Of a stretch of DNA of 64,000 bases, positions 33,990-44,144 are shown in pieces. The translations under genes were made by a program, and so were the position numbers. The DNA comes from Hyunsoonleella aquatilis (GTDB taxonomy: Bacteria > Bacteroidota > Bacteroidia > Flavobacteriales > Flavobacteriaceae). Each line of letters starts with the position of its first letter. Within the stretch, counting starts at the first letter, position 1. The notes under the pieces are model-generated. The model was not told the DNA's origin. It worked only from the letters and a program-made list of their open reading frames with translations, and did not search any database. The DNA is taken from contig NZ_JACNMF010000001.1 of the NCBI RefSeq assembly GCF_014270105.1, positions 1-64,000 on the forward strand, given 5' to 3'.

Positions 33990-34844
33990 TTGAACTTACA
34001 GGAGGTACCGCGCGTAAAAACGATTACAAAGGCGGATTTTTTAAAGCAGTATTTTAAGCCACAGCAACCTGTTGTGATTGAACGTTTTATTGACGATTGG
34101 CCGGCTTACGAGAAATGGAGCTTGGACTATATGAAGGCCATTGGCGGGGATTTAACCGTGCCACTGTATGACGATAGACCCGTGGATTACAAAGAGGGGT
34201 TTAATGAGGCGCACGCTACAATGAAGTTAGCCGATTATGTGGACTTGTTGAAAAGCGAGCCTACCAAATACCGTATTTTTCTGTGGAATGCCCTTAAGGA
34301 AATTCCCGAGTTGCAGCACGATTTTACTTTTCCGGACTTTGGGTTGCGCTTGATGAAAGGTTTGCCCATGCTGTTTTTCGGTGGACAGGACTCCCACACC
34401 TTTATGCATTACGATATTGATCTGGCCAACATTTTTCATTTTCATTTTGATGGTAAAAAGGAATGCATTCTATTTCATCCGGACCAAACCGATTACCTCT
34501 ATAAAATCCCGCATTCCTTAATCACTCGTGAGGATATCGATTTCCACAGTCCCGATTATGGAAAATGGCCCATGCTGAAAAAGGTAAAGGGCTACAAAAC
34601 CGAATTGAACCACGGCGAAGTCCTTTACATGCCAGAAGGGTATTGGCATTACATGCGCTATATAGCTCCAGGGTTTTCTATGAGTTTGCGGGCTATTGCC
34701 AGAAACCCAAAAAACTTTAGCAGGGCTCTGTACAACATTGTTTTTATGCGCCATTATGATAATTTAATGCGAAGACTAAAAGGTCAAGAATGGATCGATT
34801 GGAAAAACCAGCAGGCCATTGTCCGCACCCATAAACATTTGTAA
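33990..34844 (+). CDS. Cupin/JmjC-type 2-oxoglutarate oxygenase-like protein
   Basis: 284 residues from a TTG at 33990. The frame extends to a TTG at 33960, but that codon is inside the TAACTTTG box (33956-33963) that looks like the promoter, so the later start, giving MNLQEVPRVKTI, is preferred. Iron ligands HxD in MHYDIDLAN and a distal His in YMPEGYWHYM, with a Lys in FDGKKECILF for 2-oxoglutarate, follow the cupin_8 pattern. Members hydroxylate protein or small-molecule targets. A single-gene unit. Confidence 0.75.
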   Translation: MNLQEVPRVKTITKADFLKQYFKPQQPVVIERFIDDWPAYEKWSLDYMKAIGGDLTVPLYDDRPVDYKEGFNEAHATMKLADYVDLLKSEPTKYRIFLWNALKEIPELQHDFTFPDFGLRLMKGLPMLFFGGQDSHTFMHYDIDLANIFHFHFDGKKECILFHPDQTDYLYKIPHSLITREDIDFHSPDYGKWPMLKKVKGYKTELNHGEVLYMPEGYWHYMRYIAPGFSMSLRAIARNPKNFSRALYNIVFMRHYDNLMRRLKGQEWIDWKNQQAIVRTHKHL

Positions 34845-34852
34845 ACAAAACC

Positions 34853-34882
34853 TTTGAAGTTATAAAACTTGTAATATCTTTG
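34853..34882 (+). promoter_or_regulatory. Promoter of the gene at 34907
   Basis: TTTG (34853-34856), 18 bases, TATCTTTG (34875-34882). The start near 34889 leaves about 18 bases before the ATG. Confidence 0.65.
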
Positions 34883-34906
34883 CGCACTAAATTAAACACT
34901 CAAATC

Positions 34907-35422
34907 ATGAAAAATTTAGTTTTAGGCTTGACTTTACTTAGCGTTATTATGGTAAACGGACAAGCATATACAGGAAAGAACGACAACAAATTTCAAGTGG
35001 GAGCCAATGTTCAGGACAATGGCTCGGGTATTAACCTAAGTTATGATTTTGGTATTGGGGAAAACATCTCCATTGGTCTAACTTCAACCTATCTTTTAGG
35101 AGTGAATAGTGCTTTAAAGGATAATGCTAATGACGATTTTAATGCTGATTTCGACAATCGTTTCGATGTAAGAGCACGTTTCAATGCCAATTTGGGCAGT
35201 GTTATTAATGTTGACGACAGCTTTGATGTATACCCCGGTTTGAGTTTAGGACTTAAGAATTTTGGTGGACATTTAGGTGCACGATACTTTTTTACGGATG
35301 GGTTTGGGGTTTATACCGAATTGAATGTCCCATTGGCAAAATACAAATCCGGAGCATTAACTGCTCCTGAAATGTTGCACAATCAATTTACAGTAAACTT
35401 CGGCGCAAGTTTTAATCTATAA
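34907..35422 (+). CDS. Outer-membrane beta-barrel protein, DUF6646-like
   Basis: 171 residues from the ATG at 34907, chosen because it begins the signal peptide MKNLVLGLTLLSVIMVNGQ and lies after the promoter. The mature part is a small barrel (LSYDFGIGENISIGLTSTYL, GLKNFGGHLGARYFFTDGFG) ending in FTVNFGASFNL. It is common in flavobacteria with no known function. It ends before a strong bidirectional terminator. Confidence 0.65.
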   Translation: MKNLVLGLTLLSVIMVNGQAYTGKNDNKFQVGANVQDNGSGINLSYDFGIGENISIGLTSTYLLGVNSALKDNANDDFNADFDNRFDVRARFNANLGSVINVDDSFDVYPGLSLGLKNFGGHLGARYFFTDGFGVYTELNVPLAKYKSGALTAPEMLHNQFTVNFGASFNL

Positions 35423-35436
35423 AGAACAGTAAACAT

Positions 35437-35478
35437 TTATAAAAAGCGGACGAGGCATGTTATTCGTCCGCTTTTTTA
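35437..35478. terminator. Bidirectional terminator between 34907-35422 and recX
   Basis: AAAAAGCGGACGA (35441-35453) pairs with its complement at 35464-35476 with a 10-base loop. A-run and T-run flank it, so it serves both converging genes. Confidence 0.9.
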
Positions 35479-35483
35479 TGGCT

Positions 35484-35963
35484 TTACCCGAAAACAGCTT
35501 TGGCTTTTTCGTACACCAAGTGCGTTTCCCAGCCCCTGTATAGCAGATAATCGATTAATTTGCGCCTTTTTTTATGTTTGCTGATTCCTGTAATGGAATT
35601 CGCCTTTTTTTCGGCTAAACCATTGAAAACCTCGATATACTCCGTTTCATCTATTTCAGCAAGTGCCTGATTTATATTAACTTTGCTGATGTCTTTTTGT
35701 CTTAATTCATAAGTCAAGCGACGCCGGCCCCAAGCCTTTATTCTAAACTTACCCCGAACAAATGTTTTGGCAAAACGTTCTTCGTTAAGAAAGTTATGCT
35801 CTAAAAGATGGACGATGATCACATCGATGGCCTCAGGTATCATGTGCATGGATTTCAGCTTTTGCCGCACCTCTTGATGACAACGTTCCTGATACGCACA
35901 ATAATGCTCTAGTTTTCTAGTGGCTTCTTGTACGGTATATGTTGTTTTGGTCTGCATGTGCAT
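35484..35963 (-). CDS. recX: Regulatory protein RecX
   Basis: 159 residues, the usual length. It consists of three-helix repeats with the characteristic LEHYCAYQERCHQEVRQKL, FLNEERFAKTFVRGKFRIKA and WGRRRLTYELRQKDI. RecX binds RecA filaments and limits recombination. The third codon is also Met and could be the start. recA is not in the window. Confidence 0.9.
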   Translation of the reverse strand: MHMQTKTTYTVQEATRKLEHYCAYQERCHQEVRQKLKSMHMIPEAIDVIIVHLLEHNFLNEERFAKTFVRGKFRIKAWGRRRLTYELRQKDISKVNINQALAEIDETEYIEVFNGLAEKKANSITGISKHKKRRKLIDYLLYRGWETHLVYEKAKAVFG

Positions 35964-36034
35964 TTCAAAAATAACGATTGAAAATATAAAAAGGATTTTA
36001 TAGATACCAAATCTAAATTAAAAACTTAACGATT

Positions 36035-38539
36035 ATGAAAAAGATTACTTATTTATTGATGTTGCTTTTGGCTAATGGTTTTTGTTACGGACAGACCAAA
36101 TTAGCAGAATTAACATTTGAAACTCCCGAAGGGTATTCTACAAATGTACCTGAATTTACGGATCAAGGAGTAAGTACAGGACGAGATTATTTCATAAGGA
36201 CTGATGGCAGTACTATAAATGGTGAAGTTTTTCTTAACCGGCAGGGATCGTATTACTTTGCCGCTCAGGATATAGATGGTGAAGGAGCTACTCTTCCCGT
36301 ACGATTATTGGTAAACAATATAAATGTAAGTGGTTATGCTAGTCTTGAATTTCGTGTTCATTTAGCGGAAGATGACGATGGAGCTAATGAAGACTGGGAT
36401 AATACCGGTGGAAATCCAGACTATGTGCGTATCAATTATGATATAGACAACACGGGAACATTTAGTAATCTGTTGTGGATTGGCCCAAATGGCGCAGGGA
36501 CCAACAATGAGCCAGCAATCGACTCAGATTTTGATGGTACAGGTGATGGTGCTGCCATTACTGATTCTTTTACCCAGTTTACTCAAAGCATTGCGGGAAC
36601 CGGCACATTACTTGACATTGAAATATTGTTCAATCTCAATGCTGGGGATGAAGATATAGCTATAGACAATATAGAAATTTGGGGTACCTTAGTTCCATGT
36701 AACCCAGCAGTTACATGGGATGGTTCCGCTTGGAGCAATGGTACTGGCCCTGATATCAACACTTCTGCAATTCTTACTGGTGATTATAACACAAGCACTG
36801 ATGGAGGTAGTTTTAGTGCTTGCAATTTGACTGTTAGCAACTCTGCAACACTATTAATTGCGGATAACTATTATGTTGAAACACAAAATGACGTCACTGT
36901 TGATGCTCTATGTGCTATCGATGTTCAACCTTTAGGTGCTTTTATTCAAAACAGTGATCTTGGCGCAGTTGTAAATAATGGCACAATGAGTGTAGATAAG
37001 GTCACTGCTCCCATGGATCATTCAGATGAATACACTTATTGGAGTTCACCAGTTTCTGGCGAAACCTTTATTGGAGCAGTTGCGGATTTGAATCTTAATA
37101 AATGTTATACTTTCAATGGTCAAAATTTCTTAGATGCCTCTGCTGAAACAGGGAACAATAATGCTACCGTTCCTGGTCAAGATGATATTGATGATGATTT
37201 TAATGATTGGGTACAAATAGGAAGCTCTGCGATGATGCAACCAGGTATTGGCTACGCAACTACGATATCCGATTTTGCCTATTCCATAGCACCTGGAGTG
37301 TCCAACAAAACGTTCAGAGCAACTTTTGAAGGAGACTTCAATAATGGCGTTTACAGTATCCCTATCTACAGGAACGATTCAGAATTAAATGACTATAATT
37401 GGAATTTTGTAGGCAACCCCTACCCCTCAGCCATAGATGCGGATTTGTTTTTAGCGGTAAACAGCAATGTTTCAACAGATGTTAGCGGAACTTCCAGCGG
37501 AGGTTCAGGATATATTGATGGCGCTATCTTTTTATGGTCTCAAAATACTCCTGCGGCCGGAAATGCCAACGGAAATGAAATCTTAAACTTTTCAAATACA
37601 GACTATGCCATCATTAATGCTGTTGGAGAAAATGCCGGTGGAGACGGTGTTACGCCATCAAGAAACATCCCCTCTGGCCAGGGCTTTTTTGTTAGTATGG
37701 CCAATGCGCCTACACCTGCATCTTTAGTTTCGGGAGACGTTTATACCACAAATATAATTTTTAGCAATTCTATGAGAGTTGCTAATACTACCGCCAATAG
37801 TCAATTTTTTAAAAGTTCTAGCACAAAGAATTCAATAACAAATGATGCCAATAAGTTTTGGGTGAATTTGGTATCTGACAATGGTGTTTTTAATCAAATC
37901 CTTGTAGGCTATGTAAATGGCGCTACGGATGGTGATGATGGCATGGCTTATGATGCCGCTAAATTCCCTAAAGAAGGTGCCTCAATTTATACAACTATTT
38001 TGGACAGCAATAAGAAATACGCCATTCAAGGCAAAGATCCAAATAGCATTGACAATGATGAAGTTATTCAACTTGGTTTCAGCACATCTATTAATAATGC
38101 TACACTTTATACACTATCAATAGCACAATTTCAGGGAGATTTCTTAACTGAAAATTCTATTTACCTAAAAGATGATTTGTTAAACAAACTCCATAACCTA
38201 TCCGATTCAGATTATACGTTCACGTCTGAAGTTGGGGAATTTAATGAGCGCTTTGAGATTGTTTTTGATGCGAGTGCTCTTTCGATTGAGGACAATTCTT
38301 CAGAGTCTACTGAACTAAGCATAGTTGAATTGGAAGGTGACAAGGTTCAGTTTTCAACGAGCGTATCCACCATTAAATCTGTTACAATTTTTGATCTTTT
38401 GGGGAGACAATTATATGATTTAAAAGGCACTAGCGCTTCCGAAACCTATACATTATCCAACTTGAGAAGTTCCATTTTTATTGCTAAAATAGAATTGTCA
38501 AATGGTACAGTGATAACCAAAAAGGCTATTAAGCAATAA
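36035..38539 (+). CDS. Large secreted protein with type IX sorting domain
   Basis: 834 residues. Signal peptide MKKITYLLMLLLANGFCYGQ; residues about 25-230 look like a lectin or jelly-roll module with acidic DxDxDG loops (DIDNTGTFSN, DSDFDGTGDG); the middle contains NYNWNFVGNPYPSAIDADLF typical of flavobacterial surface proteins; the end SVTIFDLLGRQLYDLKG to TKKAIKQ is a type A C-terminal sorting domain. It is expected to pass the outer membrane by the type IX system and be surface-anchored or released. It converges on the TonB receptor gene with one base between the stops. Function unknown. Confidence 0.8.
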   Translation: MKKITYLLMLLLANGFCYGQTKLAELTFETPEGYSTNVPEFTDQGVSTGRDYFIRTDGSTINGEVFLNRQGSYYFAAQDIDGEGATLPVRLLVNNINVSGYASLEFRVHLAEDDDGANEDWDNTGGNPDYVRINYDIDNTGTFSNLLWIGPNGAGTNNEPAIDSDFDGTGDGAAITDSFTQFTQSIAGTGTLLDIEILFNLNAGDEDIAIDNIEIWGTLVPCNPAVTWDGSAWSNGTGPDINTSAILTGDYNTSTDGGSFSACNLTVSNSATLLIADNYYVETQNDVTVDALCAIDVQPLGAFIQNSDLGAVVNNGTMSVDKVTAPMDHSDEYTYWSSPVSGETFIGAVADLNLNKCYTFNGQNFLDASAETGNNNATVPGQDDIDDDFNDWVQIGSSAMMQPGIGYATTISDFAYSIAPGVSNKTFRATFEGDFNNGVYSIPIYRNDSELNDYNWNFVGNPYPSAIDADLFLAVNSNVSTDVSGTSSGGSGYIDGAIFLWSQNTPAAGNANGNEILNFSNTDYAIINAVGENAGGDGVTPSRNIPSGQGFFVSMANAPTPASLVSGDVYTTNIIFSNSMRVANTTANSQFFKSSSTKNSITNDANKFWVNLVSDNGVFNQILVGYVNGATDGDDGMAYDAAKFPKEGASIYTTILDSNKKYAIQGKDPNSIDNDEVIQLGFSTSINNATLYTLSIAQFQGDFLTENSIYLKDDLLNKLHNLSDSDYTFTSEVGEFNERFEIVFDASALSIEDNSSESTELSIVELEGDKVQFSTSVSTIKSVTIFDLLGRQLYDLKGTSASETYTLSNLRSSIFIAKIELSNGTVITKKAIKQ

Positions 38540-38540
38540 T

Positions 38541-40952
38541 TTAGAAGCTATATTTTAAGGCGATAATGAGGTTCCTGCCAGGGGCAGCAATCCCTGAAGA
38601 ATATGGTCTATAGCGCTGGTCGGTGATATTCTCCAGAGAGACTGTCAAAGTCGTGCTTTTATTTACCTTATATTGTGTTCTTAGGTTTATTGTATACCAA
38701 GATGGTGCATATGGATTGCCGTTTGCATCCTTTGTGTACAAATAGTCCTTTTGTTTTTCAGATGGTGCCAATTGATTGAACGACAATTCCCCATTATATT
38801 CCGTAAAAGCATCAATGGTCAGTTTTTTTCCTGCCCAAATCACATGGATATTTCCAAAACTAGGAGCCACGTGCCTAATAGGGACTTCTATATTATCATT
38901 TTCTTCCGTACCGCCAATAACGCTATATTGCGAAGTCAATCGAAGATATTTAGAGACCAAAAGTTTTAACCCTGCTTCAAACCCATAAATCCATGCTTTT
39001 GAGGCATTCTGTATGGCCTGTACATTGCTCATTTCCCCGTCGTACATTATTTGGGATTGACCATTCAAAGTATAATCCCTCCTTACAAGAGCATTGTCCA
39101 AATAGGTATAATAGGTGTTTAAATCCAGGACTAGCTTTTGATCAAAATTCAATTTCAAACCCAATTCTCCACCATAAGCATATTCTGGCCTTAAATTTTC
39201 ATTTGGCACGACTACCGAGCCAGGTTCCGAATCGAATACCTTTCCAATATCATCAATATTTGGCGCCCGAAAAGCCGAAGCCGCATTTAACTTCCATTGC
39301 ATTGTTGTATTGGGCGACCAAGTTAAGCCTGCCGTTCCGGAAAACGCTCCGGCACTATTTTTTGCACTTTGAAAGGGCAAGTTTAAAAAGGCATTATTCT
39401 CTGTAAAATCTGCCTTTGAACCCACGTGGTTAAAGCGAACACCAGTTTGAAATACAAATCTTGTATTTGGCTTGTACTTTAAACTTGAGTATATGGCGGC
39501 AGACTTCCAAGTAGCTCCATTAGGGTATCTAGAAATGGTGTTGGACAGTATTCCAGAACTAATATCCTCAAGCCTTCCTTCAGACATCACTTTGTTATGC
39601 ACATATTCTCCACCATAAAAAAATCGCGTTTTATCACTCAAACGTTTTTCAAAATCCAAATTAAAGGAATAGGCATTCAAGGATTCCTCACGAATATTTC
39701 TATCATTCGACAGAAAATCTCTGTCTATCCTACTTTCTTTAAAATTCTGAAAAGCCAATGTAGCCTTAACTTTATCGTATAAATTGGAGTTACTGGTTAG
39801 TTTGGTCACTTGCAAGTTGGACATAAACCATTTCTGAGGACCATAATGCCACTCTGCGGAGCGCAGTGCATCGCCTTCATAACGTATCAACCTATCATAT
39901 CTTGGAATATCCGAAGATCTTGAATAATATAAACCCAAGTCAAAACTTAAATCTTTGTAGGGTTTGTACCTGACCTTTTGCATGGCATTGAACTGATGAT
40001 AGCCCGAAAACTTCTGCACCTTGGGATTGCTGTTTTCCAAAATCACATCGTTCCCGTTGCTGGAACTTACAAACTCCGAACGCAAATAGTCCTCAGGGCC
40101 ATGGCTACCCATTCTTAAATCGTTAAAATCCGTAAAGGTAGCATTCGTAACAAAAGCCCATTTCTTATACCCCAAATTAATATCAAAATGAGCGGTCTTT
40201 TCGTTGCTGGCCGTGGCATATCTCGTTAAAATATTGGATGATACTTTTATGGAATCGGATTCCGATAGCCTAGGGGTCTGTGTGTAGAACCCCATTACCC
40301 CGCCAATAGCATCACTCCCATAAATTACCGAACCTGGACCCAGTATAATCTCAGTGTTTTCTATAGATAGGGGGTCTATTGAAATCACATTGTGTAAATT
40401 GCCACCTCTAAAAATGGCGTTGTTCATCCTTACCCCATCCACTGTAATCAATAACCTATTCGTCGAAAACCCCCGAATCATGGGGCTACCTCCTCCCAAC
40501 TGACTTTTTTGCACGAAAACCATGCCGGAGTTTTGAAGCAAATCAGCACTAGTTTGTGGATTCATCAACTCAATTTTTTCGGAATTGAAACTGATAATCT
40601 TTTGTGGGATGTCCTTTTTATTCTGCTCAAACTTGGACGCTGATATGACGATTTCGTTCAAGCCTTGTGTGTTCGCATCAAGGTAAACAATGTTGGATTT
40701 GGGAATATGAGACTTAATTAAAATCTTGGTTTCGTGCGATAAATGCTGAAAATAAAGGGTATCATTTGGGCTAAACTGATCTAATTGAGCAACGCCTTTA
40801 AAGTTGGTAATAGCACTTTTGGCCTGCCTTTTATCAAATATGGCCACGCCTGAGATTGGCTCCTGGGTAATTGCATTGGCCACTTTTACCTCTTGGGCCT
40901 TTAAGCTGCAGGTACACAGCAAAAGCAATAAAAGCAAAGAGGTAAACTTCAT
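38541..40952 (-). CDS. TonB-dependent receptor, heme/hemoglobin type
   Basis: 803 residues with signal peptide (ending LKAQ), a short CarboxypepD-like domain (about 20-100), then plug (SADLLQNSGMVFVQKSQLGG, PMIRGFSTNRLLITVDGVRM) and 22-strand barrel ending YRPYSSGIAAPGRNLIIALK. The plug wording QNSGMVFVQKSQLGGGSPMI is like heme or hemoglobin receptors. It is the last gene after porZ and recO, three bases beyond recO, probably one transcript. Substrate is an inference. Confidence 0.75.
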   Translation of the reverse strand: MKFTSLLLLLLLCTCSLKAQEVKVANAITQEPISGVAIFDKRQAKSAITNFKGVAQLDQFSPNDTLYFQHLSHETKILIKSHIPKSNIVYLDANTQGLNEIVISASKFEQNKKDIPQKIISFNSEKIELMNPQTSADLLQNSGMVFVQKSQLGGGSPMIRGFSTNRLLITVDGVRMNNAIFRGGNLHNVISIDPLSIENTEIILGPGSVIYGSDAIGGVMGFYTQTPRLSESDSIKVSSNILTRYATASNEKTAHFDINLGYKKWAFVTNATFTDFNDLRMGSHGPEDYLRSEFVSSSNGNDVILENSNPKVQKFSGYHQFNAMQKVRYKPYKDLSFDLGLYYSRSSDIPRYDRLIRYEGDALRSAEWHYGPQKWFMSNLQVTKLTSNSNLYDKVKATLAFQNFKESRIDRDFLSNDRNIREESLNAYSFNLDFEKRLSDKTRFFYGGEYVHNKVMSEGRLEDISSGILSNTISRYPNGATWKSAAIYSSLKYKPNTRFVFQTGVRFNHVGSKADFTENNAFLNLPFQSAKNSAGAFSGTAGLTWSPNTTMQWKLNAASAFRAPNIDDIGKVFDSEPGSVVVPNENLRPEYAYGGELGLKLNFDQKLVLDLNTYYTYLDNALVRRDYTLNGQSQIMYDGEMSNVQAIQNASKAWIYGFEAGLKLLVSKYLRLTSQYSVIGGTEENDNIEVPIRHVAPSFGNIHVIWAGKKLTIDAFTEYNGELSFNQLAPSEKQKDYLYTKDANGNPYAPSWYTINLRTQYKVNKSTTLTVSLENITDQRYRPYSSGIAAPGRNLIIALKYSF

Positions 40953-40955
40953 GTC

Positions 40956-41675
40956 CTAATTAAATACTTGATTAAAAACCTGTAGTGATTTGGGAGTTTT
41001 AAAACCGCCCAAATGTAGTTCAAAATAAAGCAACATCATACTTAAAAATGATTGCCTTCGCGATGCGCTTATTTTTATACTATCCAAGGCATCAAATGTT
41101 GTGCCTAACAAACGTTTTAAAAGTATTAAATTTTCTCCTGAAACGGTGTATTTATCGTGGCTTTCACTTGTAAATGTGCCGTCCATCAAATTAAAAAAAC
41201 CAAGGTCCATTTCTCTTTCCTCCGGATAAAAACCGAGATATTTGCTGAACTTGAGCAAAAAGAGCAAATGAAAGTTTGAATATTCGGTGTGTATATCAAA
41301 CCATTGCAAGGCCGTTTCCAAATAAGAATACAATTCTTCATTGTTTTCTTCTTCTCTTAAGCTAGTTGTCAATACTTCAGATAAAAATAGGACTACGGCA
41401 CTTTTGAGAACATGGGAATGCAGAGTACCGTAGAGATAATGAGGCCTCACTTCTTTTATGGAGTGCAATGAGCGCGAGGGATTATAATTAAAAGTGATTT
41501 GGAGTTGGGATAGCAACTGAAAATATGCTGTTTTTGTTCCGGACTTTTTGGATTTCAGTGCGCCTCTTATTAAAAAGCCAACTACCCCGAGTTGTTTTGT
41601 ATAACACTTTACAATTAAATCGTTATCCCTATATTTTAATTTGGATAGAACAATGGCTCGGGTAGTGCACAGCAT
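40956..41675 (-). CDS. recO: DNA repair protein RecO
   Basis: 239 residues. OB-fold N-terminus (TTRAIVLSKLKYRDNDLIVKCYT) and helical C-terminal domain; the zinc-binding Cys of many RecO proteins are missing here, as in other Bacteroidota members. It loads RecA on SSB-coated DNA with RecR. It starts within the porZ stop codon (one-base overlap) and is followed closely by the TonB receptor gene. Confidence 0.88.
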   Translation of the reverse strand: MLCTTRAIVLSKLKYRDNDLIVKCYTKQLGVVGFLIRGALKSKKSGTKTAYFQLLSQLQITFNYNPSRSLHSIKEVRPHYLYGTLHSHVLKSAVVLFLSEVLTTSLREEENNEELYSYLETALQWFDIHTEYSNFHLLFLLKFSKYLGFYPEEREMDLGFFNLMDGTFTSESHDKYTVSGENLILLKRLLGTTFDALDSIKISASRRQSFLSMMLLYFELHLGGFKTPKSLQVFNQVFN

Positions 41676-44029
41676 TATCTCACTACCATTAATTTTATCA
41701 CCTTAGTTTCAAAGCTGTCCATGTCGGCAAGCATGATAAGATAAACTCCGGATGCCACAACATTATTGGCTAAGTTTTTCCCATTCCAATAGGCCGTACC
41801 GCCGTCAATTTCCAAATTATAGCCGTTATATCTTAAATTGGTTCGGGATTGTGCTTCGGCGACCAAATTCCCTTCAATATCAGTAATCTTTATATTGACA
41901 TTTTCTGGAATGTCCTTTATTTTTACTTTGTCGTCGACAATATTGAAATTGGGTCGAACAGGATTGGGATAGGCGTGCGACGATGAAAAATCCTCTGTTG
42001 TACCAGAGCCACCGGACGCGAAAGATACTAATCCTTTATCTGTGGCAATATATAAGGTGCCATTGGTATCGTCCAAGGAAATATCGGTAATTGTGTTTGA
42101 AGGTAATGGGGAATTTTCCTTTGTAAAATGAAAAATAGTGTTTTGACCATCTGATGAAAGGTAAAACAATCCAGATCCAACAGTACCAATCCATTTATTA
42201 TTTGATCCATCAACAACTATTCTTGAGACTAGTTGTTGAAACAATAACTCCCTTGCAATTCCGTCTTGCTCAATAATAATTTCACTAGCCCTTGCGTCAT
42301 CATCCTCAAAAAACCCAGAAGCGTTAAAAACTACTCTTAGTCCTCTAAAAGTCCCGACCCAAACTTGCCCTCGTCTATCAACGGCCACGGCTGTTGCAAA
42401 ATCCGAAGGCATATTATCCTCTTCTTTGTATAACGCCTTAACTTTTGGATTTCCTCCGTTTTCATTAAAACCAATAATTCCCCTATTGTATGACACCACC
42501 CATTTTGTGCCGTCCGGTCCTATAGCCATATCTCTATATCCAAGATTGCCCGCAATATCGTCGTCCGGCAGAACGCCAGTGAATGCATATGAATTCCAGT
42601 TACCACTACTGGGGTCATAAGATTTCAGAGGTTTTGTAATTCGACTTGTTATGGTCCAAAGCAATCCATCTGTATCAAACTTGGACATACCTACCCTTAT
42701 ATCAACATAGTCAGGGTTTGAAGCTGATATTAAGGATTCTAGTCCGCTATTAGTCTGGTCAAACAAAAAGCTCGGGAATCCATCATTTACCTCCAAAAGG
42801 CCGTTAAAAAAAGAGCTTATAAAAACTTGATTATTATTAAAAGGATTAATGGATATGCTATTTAAACACCTTGCTCCCAAAACGTCGGAATAAGGCGTAT
42901 TGGTCCAAGCGTCTCCATTAAACAAACTAAACCCGCGACTATTCAATGGATATGGATTTAAAAAAATCGAGTATTCGCCAAAAGTCACCCAAACATTGTT
43001 GGACTGCGCTTTTACCGAAAAAGGACTGTTTAATAATGGGCCATCCGGATGTATTTCTTCAAAAGTAATAGGATTTGATATAGGGGTCTTTAAAACCCCA
43101 TACTCCTGTGTTCCGATAAACAAATCCTCTGAAACCAATGTTGCGGAAAGGTATCTGGTATCAAACTCCGGGCTTATATCGACCTGGCTTAATAAATCAA
43201 GACTTTCGTCATAAACAAAAACATTCGTATTTGTAGTTACAACATAGTTGTTTCCCGCTGATGTAAGCTCGACGGGGGTATTACCATACAAAACTCTCTC
43301 AACTAAGGCATCATTAACTAATTCATAGATTCTTCTATTGCTTCGGATAGTATAAATGTTATTCTCCGTTGCTTCAATTGCTAAAAAATCTCCATTTATA
43401 ATGGTCGTCCAATTTTGGAAATCAATTAAGTTTGGATTGGAAATCGATCCTTTTCTTATGCCTTGCCCTTCTGAGCAAGCCGCGTATATGTACTCTCCAA
43501 AAACTGTGGTTTGATTTACACCAATTTGACTACCGCCGTCACCTATAAAATAAGTATCTCCAAATTCCAGTCGTTCCATATCGTAAACAGAAATACCAAA
43601 ATCTGTTGCTATATAGGCCAAATTTCCCAACGCATTAATATGATTTATTTTTTTTCGTGAAGGTGGAATGGTGGTTTTGTCAAGTATATCAACCACAGAT
43701 AATACATCATTGTCATTATCAAGTACCACTTCTATCAGTCCATTTTCATACCCTATCAACAGCAACTCATAAGTATCGCTATAAAAAATAGTGGATATTT
43801 CATCTCCCGACAGCCCATTTACCGTGGTTATCTCCTCTATTTCCCTGGTTTGCGTGTCGTAACGAAACACTGCATTTTCTGATGCCCCATAGACTTGATT
43901 TTCACCACCATTTATTACTTTGGTAATTTTAAAATAGGAAAAATGCCCTTTCCAGAGTGCGGAAAAATCTTGTGCGTCCAAAAACAATGGCACAAGGCAT
44001 ACCAATAATAGAAGTACTCTTTTAATCAT
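41675..44029 (-). CDS. porZ: PorZ-type protein of the type IX secretion system
   Basis: 784 residues. Signal peptide MIKRVLLLLVCLVPLFLDAQ, then two beta-propellers with repeated WVGTFRGLRVVF/WIGTVGSGLFYL style blades, and a C-terminal type A sorting domain (YPNPVRPNFNIVDDKVKIKD to TKVIKLMVVR). PorZ is a surface component that presents anionic LPS to the sortase. The adjacent recO gene is a frequent neighbour of porZ in flavobacteria (from memory). A CAAATATA box (44047-44054, minus-strand TATATTTG) lies upstream without a good -33. Confidence 0.8.
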   Translation of the reverse strand: MIKRVLLLLVCLVPLFLDAQDFSALWKGHFSYFKITKVINGGENQVYGASENAVFRYDTQTREIEEITTVNGLSGDEISTIFYSDTYELLLIGYENGLIEVVLDNDNDVLSVVDILDKTTIPPSRKKINHINALGNLAYIATDFGISVYDMERLEFGDTYFIGDGGSQIGVNQTTVFGEYIYAACSEGQGIRKGSISNPNLIDFQNWTTIINGDFLAIEATENNIYTIRSNRRIYELVNDALVERVLYGNTPVELTSAGNNYVVTTNTNVFVYDESLDLLSQVDISPEFDTRYLSATLVSEDLFIGTQEYGVLKTPISNPITFEEIHPDGPLLNSPFSVKAQSNNVWVTFGEYSIFLNPYPLNSRGFSLFNGDAWTNTPYSDVLGARCLNSISINPFNNNQVFISSFFNGLLEVNDGFPSFLFDQTNSGLESLISASNPDYVDIRVGMSKFDTDGLLWTITSRITKPLKSYDPSSGNWNSYAFTGVLPDDDIAGNLGYRDMAIGPDGTKWVVSYNRGIIGFNENGGNPKVKALYKEEDNMPSDFATAVAVDRRGQVWVGTFRGLRVVFNASGFFEDDDARASEIIIEQDGIARELLFQQLVSRIVVDGSNNKWIGTVGSGLFYLSSDGQNTIFHFTKENSPLPSNTITDISLDDTNGTLYIATDKGLVSFASGGSGTTEDFSSSHAYPNPVRPNFNIVDDKVKIKDIPENVNIKITDIEGNLVAEAQSRTNLRYNGYNLEIDGGTAYWNGKNLANNVVASGVYLIMLADMDSFETKVIKLMVVR

Positions 44030-44094
44030 AGACTCTTTTCTGCGCTCAAATATATTTATTAGTAACGAGTTTTGGCTTAAAATAATATACTTAA

Positions 44095-44128
44095 AGCAAA
44101 AAAGCTTCCCAAAAGGAAGCTTTCAAAA
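44095..44128 (-). terminator. Terminator after gdhA
   Basis: AAAGCTTCC (44101-44109) pairs with GGAAGCTTT (44115-44123) around a 5-base loop; on the minus strand it runs on into TTTTTTGC. About 20 bases beyond the gdhA stop. Confidence 0.8.
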
Positions 44129-44144
44129 TATAATGAACCAAATA

